A stretch of DNA of 64,000 bases from Zygnema cylindricum (lineage: Eukaryota; Streptophyta; Zygnematophyceae; Zygnematales; Zygnemataceae), in contig JBBHKE010001325.1 in NCBI GenBank assembly GCA_037447655.1, forward strand, positions 1 to 64,000, read 5' to 3'. Below are positions 33,666 through 42,973 of the stretch, one piece after another. The first letter of the stretch is position 1, and each line of letters starts with the position of its first letter. The notes beneath the pieces are model-generated. The model was not told the DNA's origin, did no database searches, and was given only the letters and a program-made list of their open reading frames with translations. A program made the position numbers and the translations under genes.

Positions 33666-34035
33666 GTAAATTGTCGGCCTGGAATCCTGTCAATAACCCC
33701 AGAATGCGGGTGCTTCCCATGACAGTGAAAATGTCCAGTTCTGCCCTCCCATGCCTCCGGGCGACGTGCATGCAAGGCATTGGAGATAATGCGACAAGAT
33801 GAGAAATGCAGGGTTGGGAAGAAGAAAAAGATGCCCCACTTCCCCTCCATTTTCCCCATATGACCGAGAAAGGGTGGCCGTAGAGGTCATCGGGCCGAAA
33901 TCCCAATTTTCCCCCCCTCTTAGTCAATCGGGACTAAGAATGAAATTGTTATCTGCTCAATTCGCAATTCCCGCTGAACAAGGTAATTGAGGGCTGAGGG
34001 CTTGGCTCCCAAGAGGGGGGAAGACATGAAGGATG
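33666..34035 (-). repeat. probable polypurine tract and partial 3' LTR of the gypsy-like element
   Basis: Downstream of the integrase end on the minus strand there is AAGAGGGGGGGAAAA (33921-33907), followed by TTGGGATTTCGGCCC. This fits a polypurine tract with an LTR starting TGGGATTTCGG at 33905. Only about 240 bp follow before the inverted gag piece at 33665. I find no matching 5' LTR at 47366, so the assignment is tentative. Confidence 0.35.
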
Positions 34036-37000
34036 CTAGCACTGGCTGCAGTGGTTACACACCAAAACGTGGTCTAGCTGGGAGGACAAATCACAGGATG
34101 AGGAGCAAGAGGGAGGATCGGCGAAATAAGTCAAGTGGAAGGTGCGTTTGTCCTCCAATCCTTGAAGATGGCAAGGGGCCACATTGACTTGGTTCTCTTT
34201 AATTCTTCGGCCATCCTTCCCTTCCAAAGTGAGAACACCCTTGTTAGAAACTTCCACCACTTTTAAGATTACTTGACCGGCAGCAATATCTAACGTATCC
34301 TTTTTTTGTTGCATCCTATATACAAAGTCACCAGGCATAAACCGCCGCTGTCTGGGCACATAATTCCCGCTCCGTCGTTGGGAATACCACAAGTGATCCA
34401 TGTGTTGAGATGACTGCAAATTTCCCATGGCCAGGGGTATCTCGCGGTGGAATACTTTAGCTCTTTGAGATATCAGTTTTTCGACAGTCCCCTGGTCATC
34501 CATTTCCGGAAAAACCACCGCCTGGGCCGAGGCCGCTCACGGAAGGATGGGATGTCGTCTAAAGAGGATGAAGTAAGGGCTGTAGGAGTGGAGGGAAGCT
34601 TATCGTCTGAACCTGTATCCCATGGCAATCCAAGGAACCCTTTGGTCGCACTCCCCCAGATCTTCTTCGACCGCATATTTCCGCAGTGACCGCTTCACTG
34701 TTTGGACGCACCTTTCGGCCAGTCCGTCGGCTTGTGGGTGGTCCTGACTAGTTAGCCGATGATCGATGAGGCATTTCTCCAAGAGGGTGGAAAATTCTCA
34801 GGCGAATTCAGAGCCTTGATCTGTCAAAACCTCTGCGGGCGCTCCGAATTGAGAGAACACTCTCTGCAAAAATGCATCTGCAATAGACTTGGACTCTTTC
34901 CGGGGCAAAACCACCAACTCTATCCATTTGGAAAAATGTTCGATCATGACAAGAACGAAGTGATTGCCCTTTCGATTGGTAGGCAAAGGCCCCAAGAGAT
35001 TCTAAGACCATCGGTAAAACATTCCCCGGATGGGCAAAGAATGCAGCTCAGTTCCACCCTTTTTGTCGAAGGCTGCTTTAACCCGATCGCAGGAGGTACA
35101 AGTCTGTACAATTCGGTTGACCTGAGCCCGTAGCGCATGCCACCAATAGGATCCAATGACCAGTGAAGTGGTCCGTTTTTGCTTGAAATGTCCACATTGC
35201 TGATGGAGACGGGTAATCAGCGTTTCTCGATCGGAGGGAGGAGGAACCACTTTCTTTGTCCCGTCCGCCCATTTGCGGAGGAGGATACCTTGGTCCCAGT
35301 CATAAGCCGCCATACGGGTTTGAACTCGGGACAATTGAAATCCGGACAAGTGAGGAAGAGGCGATCCTCGTTGTATGGATTGCACGGAATCGAGATCATT
35401 CCAGATATCCTTCCGCCCGGCTCCTATGGGTGCCTGTCCCTCCACGTCGGCTGAAAATGTGGACAGTTCCCCCCTAGATGGCGGAAGCCAAATAAAAGTG
35501 GAGGAGGCCCGATTTAATCCCAAACTGACCTCTGGATCCTCATCCTGTCTTGCTGTGGTAGAATCCAATGTGGAGGGGTCAAGGTTTCGGCTAAGTCCGT
35601 CGGCATTTCTATGGATTTCTCCAGCCCGATAGATAATACTGAAATCGTATTCCTGCAAGATAAGAACCCATTTGGCGAGTTTGCCGGTTAATTTGCTATT
35701 TTCCATGATCCATTTCAGAGGCTGATGGTCCGTAATCAAAGTGAAATGGATTCCGTATAAATATGGCCGGAAATGATGAATCGCCCAAACTGCGGCCAGA
35801 AGCTCCTCGTGGTAACTGCTATAATTTCCTTCGGCTCGGTTATTGCTTCGACTCGCAAAAGCCACTACATACTCTGCACCAGCATCATCCACCTGAGCTA
35901 AAACTGCCCCCAATCCAAACCTGCTCCAATGAGTGTAGAGGAGGAAAGGTCTTTAGTGATCGGGCATTCGGAGCACGGGGTGCTGCTTGAGTGCGTCCTT
36001 CACAAACTGGAAGGCGATTTGCTCCTCGGTGGCCCACAGCCATTCTTGGTCTTTTCGCAACAACTGGTTCAGAGGTTGGGCATGACTACTGAACTCGGGT
36101 ATGAACCTCCGGTAATAATTAGCCAGGCCAAGAAAGGTGCGTAGAGCTGATATATCTTGAGGTGGGGGAAGAGCGTCCAGAGGGGCCACCTTAACCATAT
36201 GGGGACCCACTGTCCCGGGGTGACTTCATGTCCAAGGTAAATGATTTTCTGGACACCGAAAATACCTTTACCCGAGTGGCATTTCAAACCCGTTGCTTGA
36301 AGTGCCCGAAGGACCATCTGGATATGTTCCAGGTGTTCTTCAAAAGTCTTGGAGAAAATAATCACATCATGGATATAGCACCTGGCACAATCAATTCCTC
36401 GGAGGGCTTCGTCCATCCCCCTTTGGAATTTGGCCGGCGCATTTTTCAACCCAAAGGGCATCTACATCCACTCGTATAACCGGCAACCTGCCCAAAATGT
36501 CGTTCTCTCCCGGTGCTTCGGTTCCATGGCAATTTGGTGAAACCCGTTCTTCATATCAAGAGTAGAGTAGATGGTGGCCCACGAGAGAGAGTCGAAAATC
36601 TCTTCTGGAGTTGGCACTAGATACCGGTCTGGAATGGTAGACGCATTGAGCATTCAGTAATCCCCACACATCCGGAAATCTACTGTCTTCCCGGAAGCAT
36701 CCTTCTTAGGAGGGAGAACGGTTGGGGAAGCGAACCCATGGAGTCCGGTGCTATCGTGAACCAGCCCAGCTTCTACCAAGGTCTGAACTTTGGCGGTGAT
36801 AAACTCTTTTTCTTTAAAACTGAGGGGGTACTGCTTCTGCCAAACAGTTGCCGTCTCATGTATCAGGTCAATTCGGAAAGGAGTTCCTTTATAAATGCCG
36901 ACATCTGTTTTTGACCAGGAAAATACCTGTTTGTTTTTTGCTAACAGCTCCGATAACTAAGCCTTTTGTTGAGGATCGAACTGCTCCCCCAGGTTCCAAT

Positions 37001-37258
37001 CCATTTTCCTTGGTTCCACCACTGCCCATGCTTTAGGGGGTCGGCCCCATCTAGTAATATCAAATTTGGATCCTATCTGGGGGTCTAGTTTTTCCTTCCC
37101 TGCGAGGACCCTACTGTTGACAACTTCCGCTAAGTTGTCTCCTTCTGGGCAACCCCCCCCCCCACTGGAGAGACCCTCAGATGGGAAATTTGATTTTTTC
37201 GTCTCTCTCTCCCACCCTTAAGCTCTAAAGTTGCTTGCCTTGCCAACAATTTAGGGGC
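34036..37258 (-). pseudogene. Ty3/gypsy-like RT, RNase H and integrase, decayed
   Basis: Minus-strand pol following the methyltransferase. RT: DFRMCGDY, a stop, then LNASTIPDRYLVPTPEEI and STLDMKNGFHQIAM (36653-36462), then MPFGLKNAPAKFQRGMDEAL. The active-site box reads YIHD where gypsy RTs have Y-x-D-D. RNase H follows with GAVLAQVDD, FASRS and LITDHQPLKWI (35913 onward). Integrase has an H-x-H...CTSCDR zinc region (about 35190-35090), core HFSKWIELV preceded by Glu where Asp is expected, LTDQGSEFA, and QADGLAERCVQTVKRSLR (34782-34600). The C-terminal domain (34518-34036) has PGDFVYRMQ and EGKDGRRIKENQVNVAP. Several stops and frameshifts (for example near 36660, 36210, 35940, 35000, 34800). 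Inactive, but domain order RT-RNase H-IN fixes the superfamily as Ty3/gypsy. Confidence 0.9.
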
Positions 37259-37336
37259 TTAAAGGTAACTGTTTTGCCGCTCTGGAGAGTGAAGACTTGA
37301 AAAGGCAAGGGCATGTTGGATCACCCATGTGATTGC
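37259..37336 (-). pseudogene. C-terminal tail of the retrotransposon methyltransferase (separated by insertion)
   Basis: On the minus strand the frame of methyltransferase motif X, cut at 41839, resumes here after the duplicated target GCAAT: TWVIQHALAFSSLHS, then about ten residues to a TAA at 37261-37259. A hydrophobic helix after the motif X block is the normal end of C5 methyltransferases. The same frame continues past the TAA for over 30 codons without a stop, which fits a larger Pol polyprotein. Confidence 0.8.
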
Positions 37337-38647
37337 TGTTGATATTTGGGTATTTTCTAGGTCTTTATTAGATAGAAAAGAGTAGAGGCAGTCTGCCCCT
37401 GACTCCCTTCTCCAAGCCCCCACACTTGTCGTAGTCACTGAAGGCTGGAAAGGGAGCTAGAGCCATGGCTGCCTAGGCTCTCCAGAGAGACAGGAATAGA
37501 TAATAAAGGTATGTTTACCAAAAAGGCAGTTGACGGACCCATAAATTGATCCTGGTACCTACCGTCGGTGAATCGTCCCATAGGAGTTAGCTTTGTCCAT
37601 TTAGTCTAGGACCAGAACTAGAATATATAGGGTTTGATAGATATTTATATAATTACAGGTAGGGAATTCCATTTAACTGGGTTACGGTCTATAGAACATA
37701 GAATGAGTTGTACTATTAGTACCGGACGAAACAAATAGTACGGACATTTGTTTCGACGGTTCGTATTTAATCTCTATATGAATCGGACGGCCGTGGTTAG
37801 CGCCGGTCTCGAGGAAAGGACAATTTGGCGGTTTGCGGACTCCGCCACTCCGGATGACACGTGGCAACAACGTACTGGATTACGGAATTTACGGAACGGC
37901 AGAAAACAAATCCGGAAGTGACAAATGTCGCACTATGGCGACATCGTACAATGTACGTACAGAAAGTACTCCGGCACTAGTACTTTCTTGTACGGTACCG
38001 TTTTCTGACGCGGCATGACCTGGCGCCACGTGGAGAGATAAGATTTGGAGGCAGGAATTCCGGAGAATACAAGAGCGAATCCAGATAGGACAATTGTTGA
38101 CTTTTGAGCCATGTCGTACGATGTCCGTACAGAAGGTACACCGGCATCTGTACCTTTATGTACTATACAGTAATGTGATTGGTCCGTACCTCAGTACTAG
38201 AGGGTTTAGAGAGGGGTTTAGAACTTAGAATATTTTTGGTAGGTAGCTGCCTCTCCCAGAGAGCACCTTGTATAAATGTCAAACTTTGGCCAGCCATAAC
38301 TATCAATTCAATTGACCAAATTCAGTGATTCTTGTTGCTGCGGACTCAAAGGAGTCCACGCTACACAGGGGTGTAGTCGGTCAGAGTTTTTTGCCTGCCT
38401 GGGTGGCTGCATTTCTAAGGGAAAGTCAAAGTGGGGAATGTTATCCTATACTCATATTCTAACTTTGCATTCTGTAGTGAAACTGAGCACACAGAGAGTC
38501 TTACTTCACAGGGGTGAAGCTGTAATGGGGTTCTGATTGTCAAGGGGTCAATCATTTAGGTTTATATTAACTTGGAGTCGGCACTATCTAGATTAGCTTC
38601 CTTTGGACTTGCGAATTCTGTGTGGCAACGGAGCCCATAGAATTTCA
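37337..38647 (+). repeat. 5' LTR of gag-only element copy 2
   Basis: TGTTGATATTTGGG to GAATTTCA. Contains the antisense tRNA-like segment (about 37536-37615), two ACGTGG boxes (37857-37864 and 38027-38033), a GTACAGAAAGTACT...AGTACTTTCTTGTAC hairpin (37957-37995) and TATAAAT (38271-38277). The start codon seen in the 3' LTR (ATG) is ACG here (38628-38630). Confidence 0.93.
38271..38277 (+). promoter_or_regulatory. TATA box of the gag-only element LTR promoter
   Basis: TATAAAT after the palindromic CTCTCCCAGAGAG stretch, about 375 nt before the LTR end. The position is equivalent to the TATAAA at 14320-14315 in copia element 1. Confidence 0.6.
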
Positions 38648-38662
38648 GGTTATGGGCCCACC
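38648..38662 (+). promoter_or_regulatory. primer binding site of gag-only element copy 2
   Basis: GGTTATGGGCCCACC directly after the LTR end TTTCA. It contains the first usable ATG of this copy's gag (38652-38654), because the upstream LTR start codon is mutated to ACG. Confidence 0.78.
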
Positions 38663-40508
38663 ATCTAGGGTGCCTATGTTTGATGGAACAGACTTCACTT
38701 ATTGGGAGTTTACGATGGAGGGATTACTTTTCGAAAAGCACTTGTGGGGAATTGTTTCGGGACAAGTGAGGTGTCCGCCACCGGGCTTTGGAGGAGATCA
38801 CTATGGAGAATCATCTGGGGCTGCCCAGAAAACCAACCGGAGTTCAAGTGCAACGGAAGGTGAAGGGAAGATCATTACCGTGGAAGGGGAAATAGGGGAG
38901 AAGGATAAAGGGACACCTATGGTGAGGGGAGCTAGGCTCTCGCCTACGGTTCCACTTGTGGGGGTTATAACTGAACCAAAAACTGAAGAAAATGATAGTA
39001 AAATTTGGGAATATAAAAACACTATAGCAAAACATCTCATACTTAGATATGTGTCTAAGTCTATAGCTATCACTCTTTTAAATCTAACCAAGTCGTCAGA
39101 AATTTGGGACACACTAATTCAGATTTATAAGAGTGAGACTATACAGAGGCAGCAGTTAGTAAGACAAGAGATAGAGGCCTATGTTTATAAAGGCGGTAGC
39201 ATGATAGAGTTTTGCAATGATATTGCTGGGTTATATGTTGAGCTTGCTAGTACGGGATATGTAGAATCTGAGGAGAGAAAGATTAATACACTAATCATAA
39301 AGCTTCCATATGAGTACGAAGACATCATTTACCGTATGCAGGGAATGGATGTCTCCTCGTGGACTTGGAGCATTACCATGGGAATAATTCTTGTGAGAGA
39401 AAGCACTTTGGAGCTTCGTAGGGGAAGTGAAAGGGTGACTGCATTTACAGCTGGTGGTGACTGGCGGAAGCGTGATGTGAGGAACGGCGGTGACGAGCGG
39501 AAGCGTGATGAAAGGAAGAAGGACAAAGGTAAACCTTATCGGAACTTCGGTGGAAAGAGAGGGAGAGGAAAAGAAAGGGGAACTTTGAAAAAGGGGGTTT
39601 GCTTCCCTTGTAGGAAACCGGGTCACTATATGGAGGAGTGTCCTCGTTTGGAAGAACTTAGAAGTTGGAGTGTGAATGAAGAGGAAGAAGGGGAAGAGGA
39701 GAAAGAGGATGAAAAAATCTTGGAGCTTCTTCACATCGGTAGAATGGAGAAGAGAGAAAAGTACACAGAAATTCCACGAAGGCAACAGTGTGCTTTTGGA
39801 GGTATAAGGGAAGTAAAGAGAGAGGAGGTACTTGAGGATGTGGAGGAGTGTAAAGTGTATGACTTAGAAATGAGAAAGTCAGAACTAGGATCAATAAGTG
39901 AAAACGGGAAAAATAAAATTAATGAGGATAATTTTATAGGTAGTTTGGAATTAGAAAACTGGTCGGAAAGGGAGACTTCAACGGATTACGAGGAAAGGGG
40001 AGAAGTGAAACTAGAAGGGGTTTTAAAGGATAAGGGAGAAGAGGAATATTTAATGAAAGGTTTAGGGGAGGATAAATATTTATTGGGAATAAATTTAGAA
40101 AGTGAGAGTGGAAAGAAATCCATGGGAGAGAGTGAGGAAAGTTCATGTTTTGGGGGTAATGGGTTTGACATCACTAAAGGGAGTGATGACATTTATGAAG
40201 GTGTGCCTGTAAAAGGGTTAGCCTCAGGATGTGTGTTGCAGATTGGAGATGGGGCTGGCTGTTTGAATTGCAAGAGGGAAATCGGATTTAGTGTGGATGG
40301 AAAAGAGGTGAGGTGGATAAAAACTTTGCTCGGATTTATAATAAGTGGGATGCTAAATGAAATGTGTGATGCAATTATTATTTCATTTCATCTAATGCAT
40401 TGTTTTAAATACGAGAGCATATTTCTTAAGTTATATAAAAGGAAAAAGAAAAGAAAAAGGAAAAAGGGGAGGGAGTGTTTTTTGTTTGTAATAGTTGAAA
40501 GGAAGTAG
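38652..40508 (+). CDS. Gag-plus-Pol-relic protein of gag-only element copy 2 (about 619-628 aa)
   Basis: The frame is open from GTG 38622, but the normal start (ATG three codons in) is ACG, so the first ATG is in the PBS (38652). Same plan as 19030-20847: Gag domain, basic RKRD repeats, zinc knuckle CFPCRKPGHYMEEC, then QQCAFGGIRE and Pol scraps EECKVYDL, KGLGEDKYLLGI and FDITKGSDD. Unlike copy 1 it keeps the frame further, with KEVRWIKTLLGFIISG and MCDAIIISFHLMHCFKY, which align with the RNase H end (KELMWVKSLL, FCDNQAAIAIAANPKHHFKA) after losing the catalytic residues. It ends in a lysine-rich tail. The deletion boundaries partly differ from copy 1, so decay continued after the two lineages split, always in frame. 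Confidence 0.88.
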   Translation: MGPPSRVPMFDGTDFTYWEFTMEGLLFEKHLWGIVSGQVRCPPPGFGGDHYGESSGAAQKTNRSSSATEGEGKIITVEGEIGEKDKGTPMVRGARLSPTVPLVGVITEPKTEENDSKIWEYKNTIAKHLILRYVSKSIAITLLNLTKSSEIWDTLIQIYKSETIQRQQLVRQEIEAYVYKGGSMIEFCNDIAGLYVELASTGYVESEERKINTLIIKLPYEYEDIIYRMQGMDVSSWTWSITMGIILVRESTLELRRGSERVTAFTAGGDWRKRDVRNGGDERKRDERKKDKGKPYRNFGGKRGRGKERGTLKKGVCFPCRKPGHYMEECPRLEELRSWSVNEEEEGEEEKEDEKILELLHIGRMEKREKYTEIPRRQQCAFGGIREVKREEVLEDVEECKVYDLEMRKSELGSISENGKNKINEDNFIGSLELENWSERETSTDYEERGEVKLEGVLKDKGEEEYLMKGLGEDKYLLGINLESESGKKSMGESEESSCFGGNGFDITKGSDDIYEGVPVKGLASGCVLQIGDGAGCLNCKREIGFSVDGKEVRWIKTLLGFIISGMLNEMCDAIIISFHLMHCFKYESIFLKLYKRKKKRKRKKGRECFLFVIVERK

Positions 40509-40526
40509 ACTAGAAAATAAGGAGAG

Positions 40527-41838
40527 TGTTGATATTTGGGTATTTTCTAGGTCTTTATTAGATAGAAAAGAGTAGAGGCAGTCTGCCCCTGACTCCCTTC
40601 TCCAAGCCCCCACACTTGTCGTAGTCACTGAAGGTTGGAAAGGGAGCTAGAGCCATGGCTGCCTAGGCTCCCCAGAGAGACAGGAATAGATAATAAAGGT
40701 ATGTTTACCAAAAAGGCAGTTGACGGACCCAAAAATTGATCCTGGTACCTACCGTCGGTGAATCGTCCCATAGGAGTTAGCTTTGTCCATTTAGTCTAGG
40801 ACCAGAACTAGAATATATAGGGTTTGATAGATATTTATATAATTACAGGTAGGGAATTCCATTTAACTGGGTTACGGTCTATAGAACATAGAATCAGTTG
40901 TACTATTAGTACCGGACGAAACAAATAGTACGGACATTTGTTTCGACGGTTCGTATTTAATCTCTATATGAATCGGACGGCCGTGGTTAGCGCCGGTCTC
41001 GAGGAAAGGACAATTTGGCGGTTTGCGGACTCCGCCACTCCGGATGACACGTGGCAACAACGTACTGGATTACGGAATTTACGGAACGGCAGAAAACAAA
41101 TCCGGAAGTGACAAATGTCGCACTATGGCGACATCGTACAATGTACGTACAGAAAGTACTCTGGCACTAGTACTTTCTTGTACGGTACCGTTTTCTGACG
41201 CGGCATGACCTGGCGCCACGTGGAGAGATAAGATTTGGAGGCAGGAATTCCGGAGAATACAAGAGCGAATCCAGATAGGACAATTGTTGATTTTTTAAGC
41301 CATGTCGTACGATGTCCGTACAAAAGGTACACCGGCATCTGTACCTTTATGTACTATACAGTAATGTGATTGGTCCGTACCTCAGTACTAGAGGGTTTAG
41401 AGAGGGGTTTAGAACTTAGAATATTTTTGGTAGGTAGCTGCCTCTCCCAGAGAGAACCTTGTATAAATGTCAAACTTTGGCCAGCCATAACTATCAATTC
41501 AGTTGACCAAATTCAGTGATTCTTGTTGCTGCGAACTCAAAGGAGTCCACGCTACACAGGGGTGTAGTCGGTCAGAGTTTTTTGCCTGCCTGGGTGGCTG
41601 CATTTCTAAGGGAAAGTCAAAGTGGGGAATGTTATCCTATACTCATATTCTAACTTTGCATTCTGTAGTGAAACTGAGCACACAGAGAGTCTTACTTCAC
41701 AGGGGTGAAGCTGTAATGGGGTTCTGATTGTCAAGGGGTCAATCATTTAGGTTTATATTAACTTGGAGTCGGCACTATCTAGATTAGCTTCCTTTGGACC
41801 TGCGAATTGTGTGTGGCAATGGAGCCCATAGAATTTCA
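40527..41838 (+). repeat. 3' LTR of gag-only element copy 2
   Basis: TGTTGATATTTGGG to GAATTTCA, 1312 bp, preceded by the purine tract and followed by the duplicated ATTGC. It retains the LTR-borne start codon ATGGAGCCC (41819-41827). The antisense tRNA-like segment is at about 40726-40805. Confidence 0.94.
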
Positions 41839-42973
41839 ATTGCGTTTAAGTCCATGCTTTGTCCGATTAGGCTGCATCTTTGTAGTTCCGAAATACCTGG
41901 TGCAGCTGTGGTGTCTGGGTAGAATCCCATGGCTTGCTCCCTTTCTTTAATGGTTGGGGTTGTCCATGTTTTTGTGGTACTGTCAAATATCATTCCGGCT
42001 GCCCCTTTCCTATACGCATGGCTGTTGGGAAAGGAGACCAAGGTCGGAAGAGTTCTGCGGGGTAATCGTAGTTTGTTGCATTTGAAGAAGGGAGGGCGAT
42101 CAGTTTTGGTGACGGGTGTGGCCATTCGCCCCTTTTTCAGGATTTGTTGTACCGTATTGTTGTGATCTGGAATCTGCTTGTCCAAGAGCTGTCTGAGGAT
42201 GGGAAGTGGGATTAACTTGGTCTTATAAGCCATTACTAGGTGTTCCGAGATCCCATCTGTGCCGTGTCGAAAACCAACGGCATTCCTAAAATTTGGGTGA
42301 CATGTTTCCAAGTGTCCGCTACATGTTGTCGTCGATCATCCCTCGGGTGGACATTTTCCAAAACATACCCCACTGACGTGTCTTGAGGCTGTTCTATCAA
42401 TGATATTACTTGTATCATCTTAAAGAAAGTCCTACTTCTTCGGTCTGCATGTCCCTTTCCTTGTCCGGCTAGAGAGTATCCTTGACAAGGCCATCCTGTT
42501 ACAATCAAATCTACTCTTCCCAGACTGGCGAAGTGTGGGGTCATGATGTTTTCCACATTTTGAGGTAAGCTTCGGTGAGCTTGGGAGATTGCCAACACTG
42601 GGAGTTGTTGAGGATAGAGTTGGTGTAGTTGGTGAAGGCAATGCTCGTTGACGGCTCGAGCTTCAGGTGATATTTCCACTGCCGTATACGCCTCTATTAC
42701 GTATCCTGCTTTCAAAACCGCTTCTAAATCAGTGTTGATTCCTGAAAATAATGATACAATCCGGAGCGCGAGAGCTGGGATGGTCAGTGCCACCACTTGT
42801 CGGTTGAACTTCCCATCTTGGGACTGCATTTCCAAAGATTCTGACCGAAGAGTTGAAAGGATCTCATTTGGTGCTATAGTTGTAAAAGCCTGTTTTACTC
42901 CCCGCCGAAGTGCTGCTATCTGAAATAGTCGGGCTTGGTATCCCTCTTCCCACCGCTTGGAAATAGAGATTTG
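41839..42973 (-). pseudogene. C5 cytosine DNA methyltransferase domain of a gypsy-like retrotransposon
   Basis: Would transfer a methyl group from S-adenosylmethionine to cytosine C5 in DNA. Numbering from Met at 42835: motif I VSLFSGI (27-33), motif II-like AVEISPEAR (52-60), motif IV GWPCQGYSLAG with catalytic Cys117 (codon 42487-42485), motif VI YVLENV (157-162, Glu160), motif VIII MGSR (194-197). The frame is lost at about 42240 (stops, then a shift) inside or just before the target-recognition region. Another frame (42311 down) carries YKTKLIPLP, motif IX TIKEREQAMGF and motif X LIGQSMDLNA up to 41839, where the gag-only element is inserted; the tail is at 37336-37259. The motifs are in canonical order, so not the permuted DRM type. 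Upstream, 42973-42836 is open in the protease frame after a single TAG. Which methyltransferase class it belongs to needs phylogeny. Confidence 0.92.

Larger units (their letters stand above)
37337..41838 (+). mobile_element. complete gag-only copia derivative, copy 2, inserted in the methyltransferase gene
   Basis: 5' LTR 37337-38647 (1311 bp), PBS 38648-38662, one ORF to 40508, polypurine tract TAGAAAATAAGGAGAG (about 40511-40526), 3' LTR 40527-41838 (1312 bp). It is flanked by a perfect 5-bp target duplication ATTGC (37332-37336 and 41839-41843), so both boundaries are exact. The LTRs differ at about 14 positions by eye (roughly 99% identical), so it is fairly recent. It has no protease, integrase or RT and must depend on a helper element. 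Confidence 0.95.

Noticed and set aside
36228-36479. Plus-strand short ORFs over 34.0-37.0 kb
   Set aside because: Antisense to the decayed gypsy RT, RNase H and integrase; the recognisable motifs are all on the minus strand.
42236-42835. Bacterial contamination or a stand-alone restriction-modification methyltransferase
   Set aside because: It sits in frame after a retropepsin-like domain and before gypsy RT once the nested element is removed. There is no bacterial-type neighbour or restriction gene.
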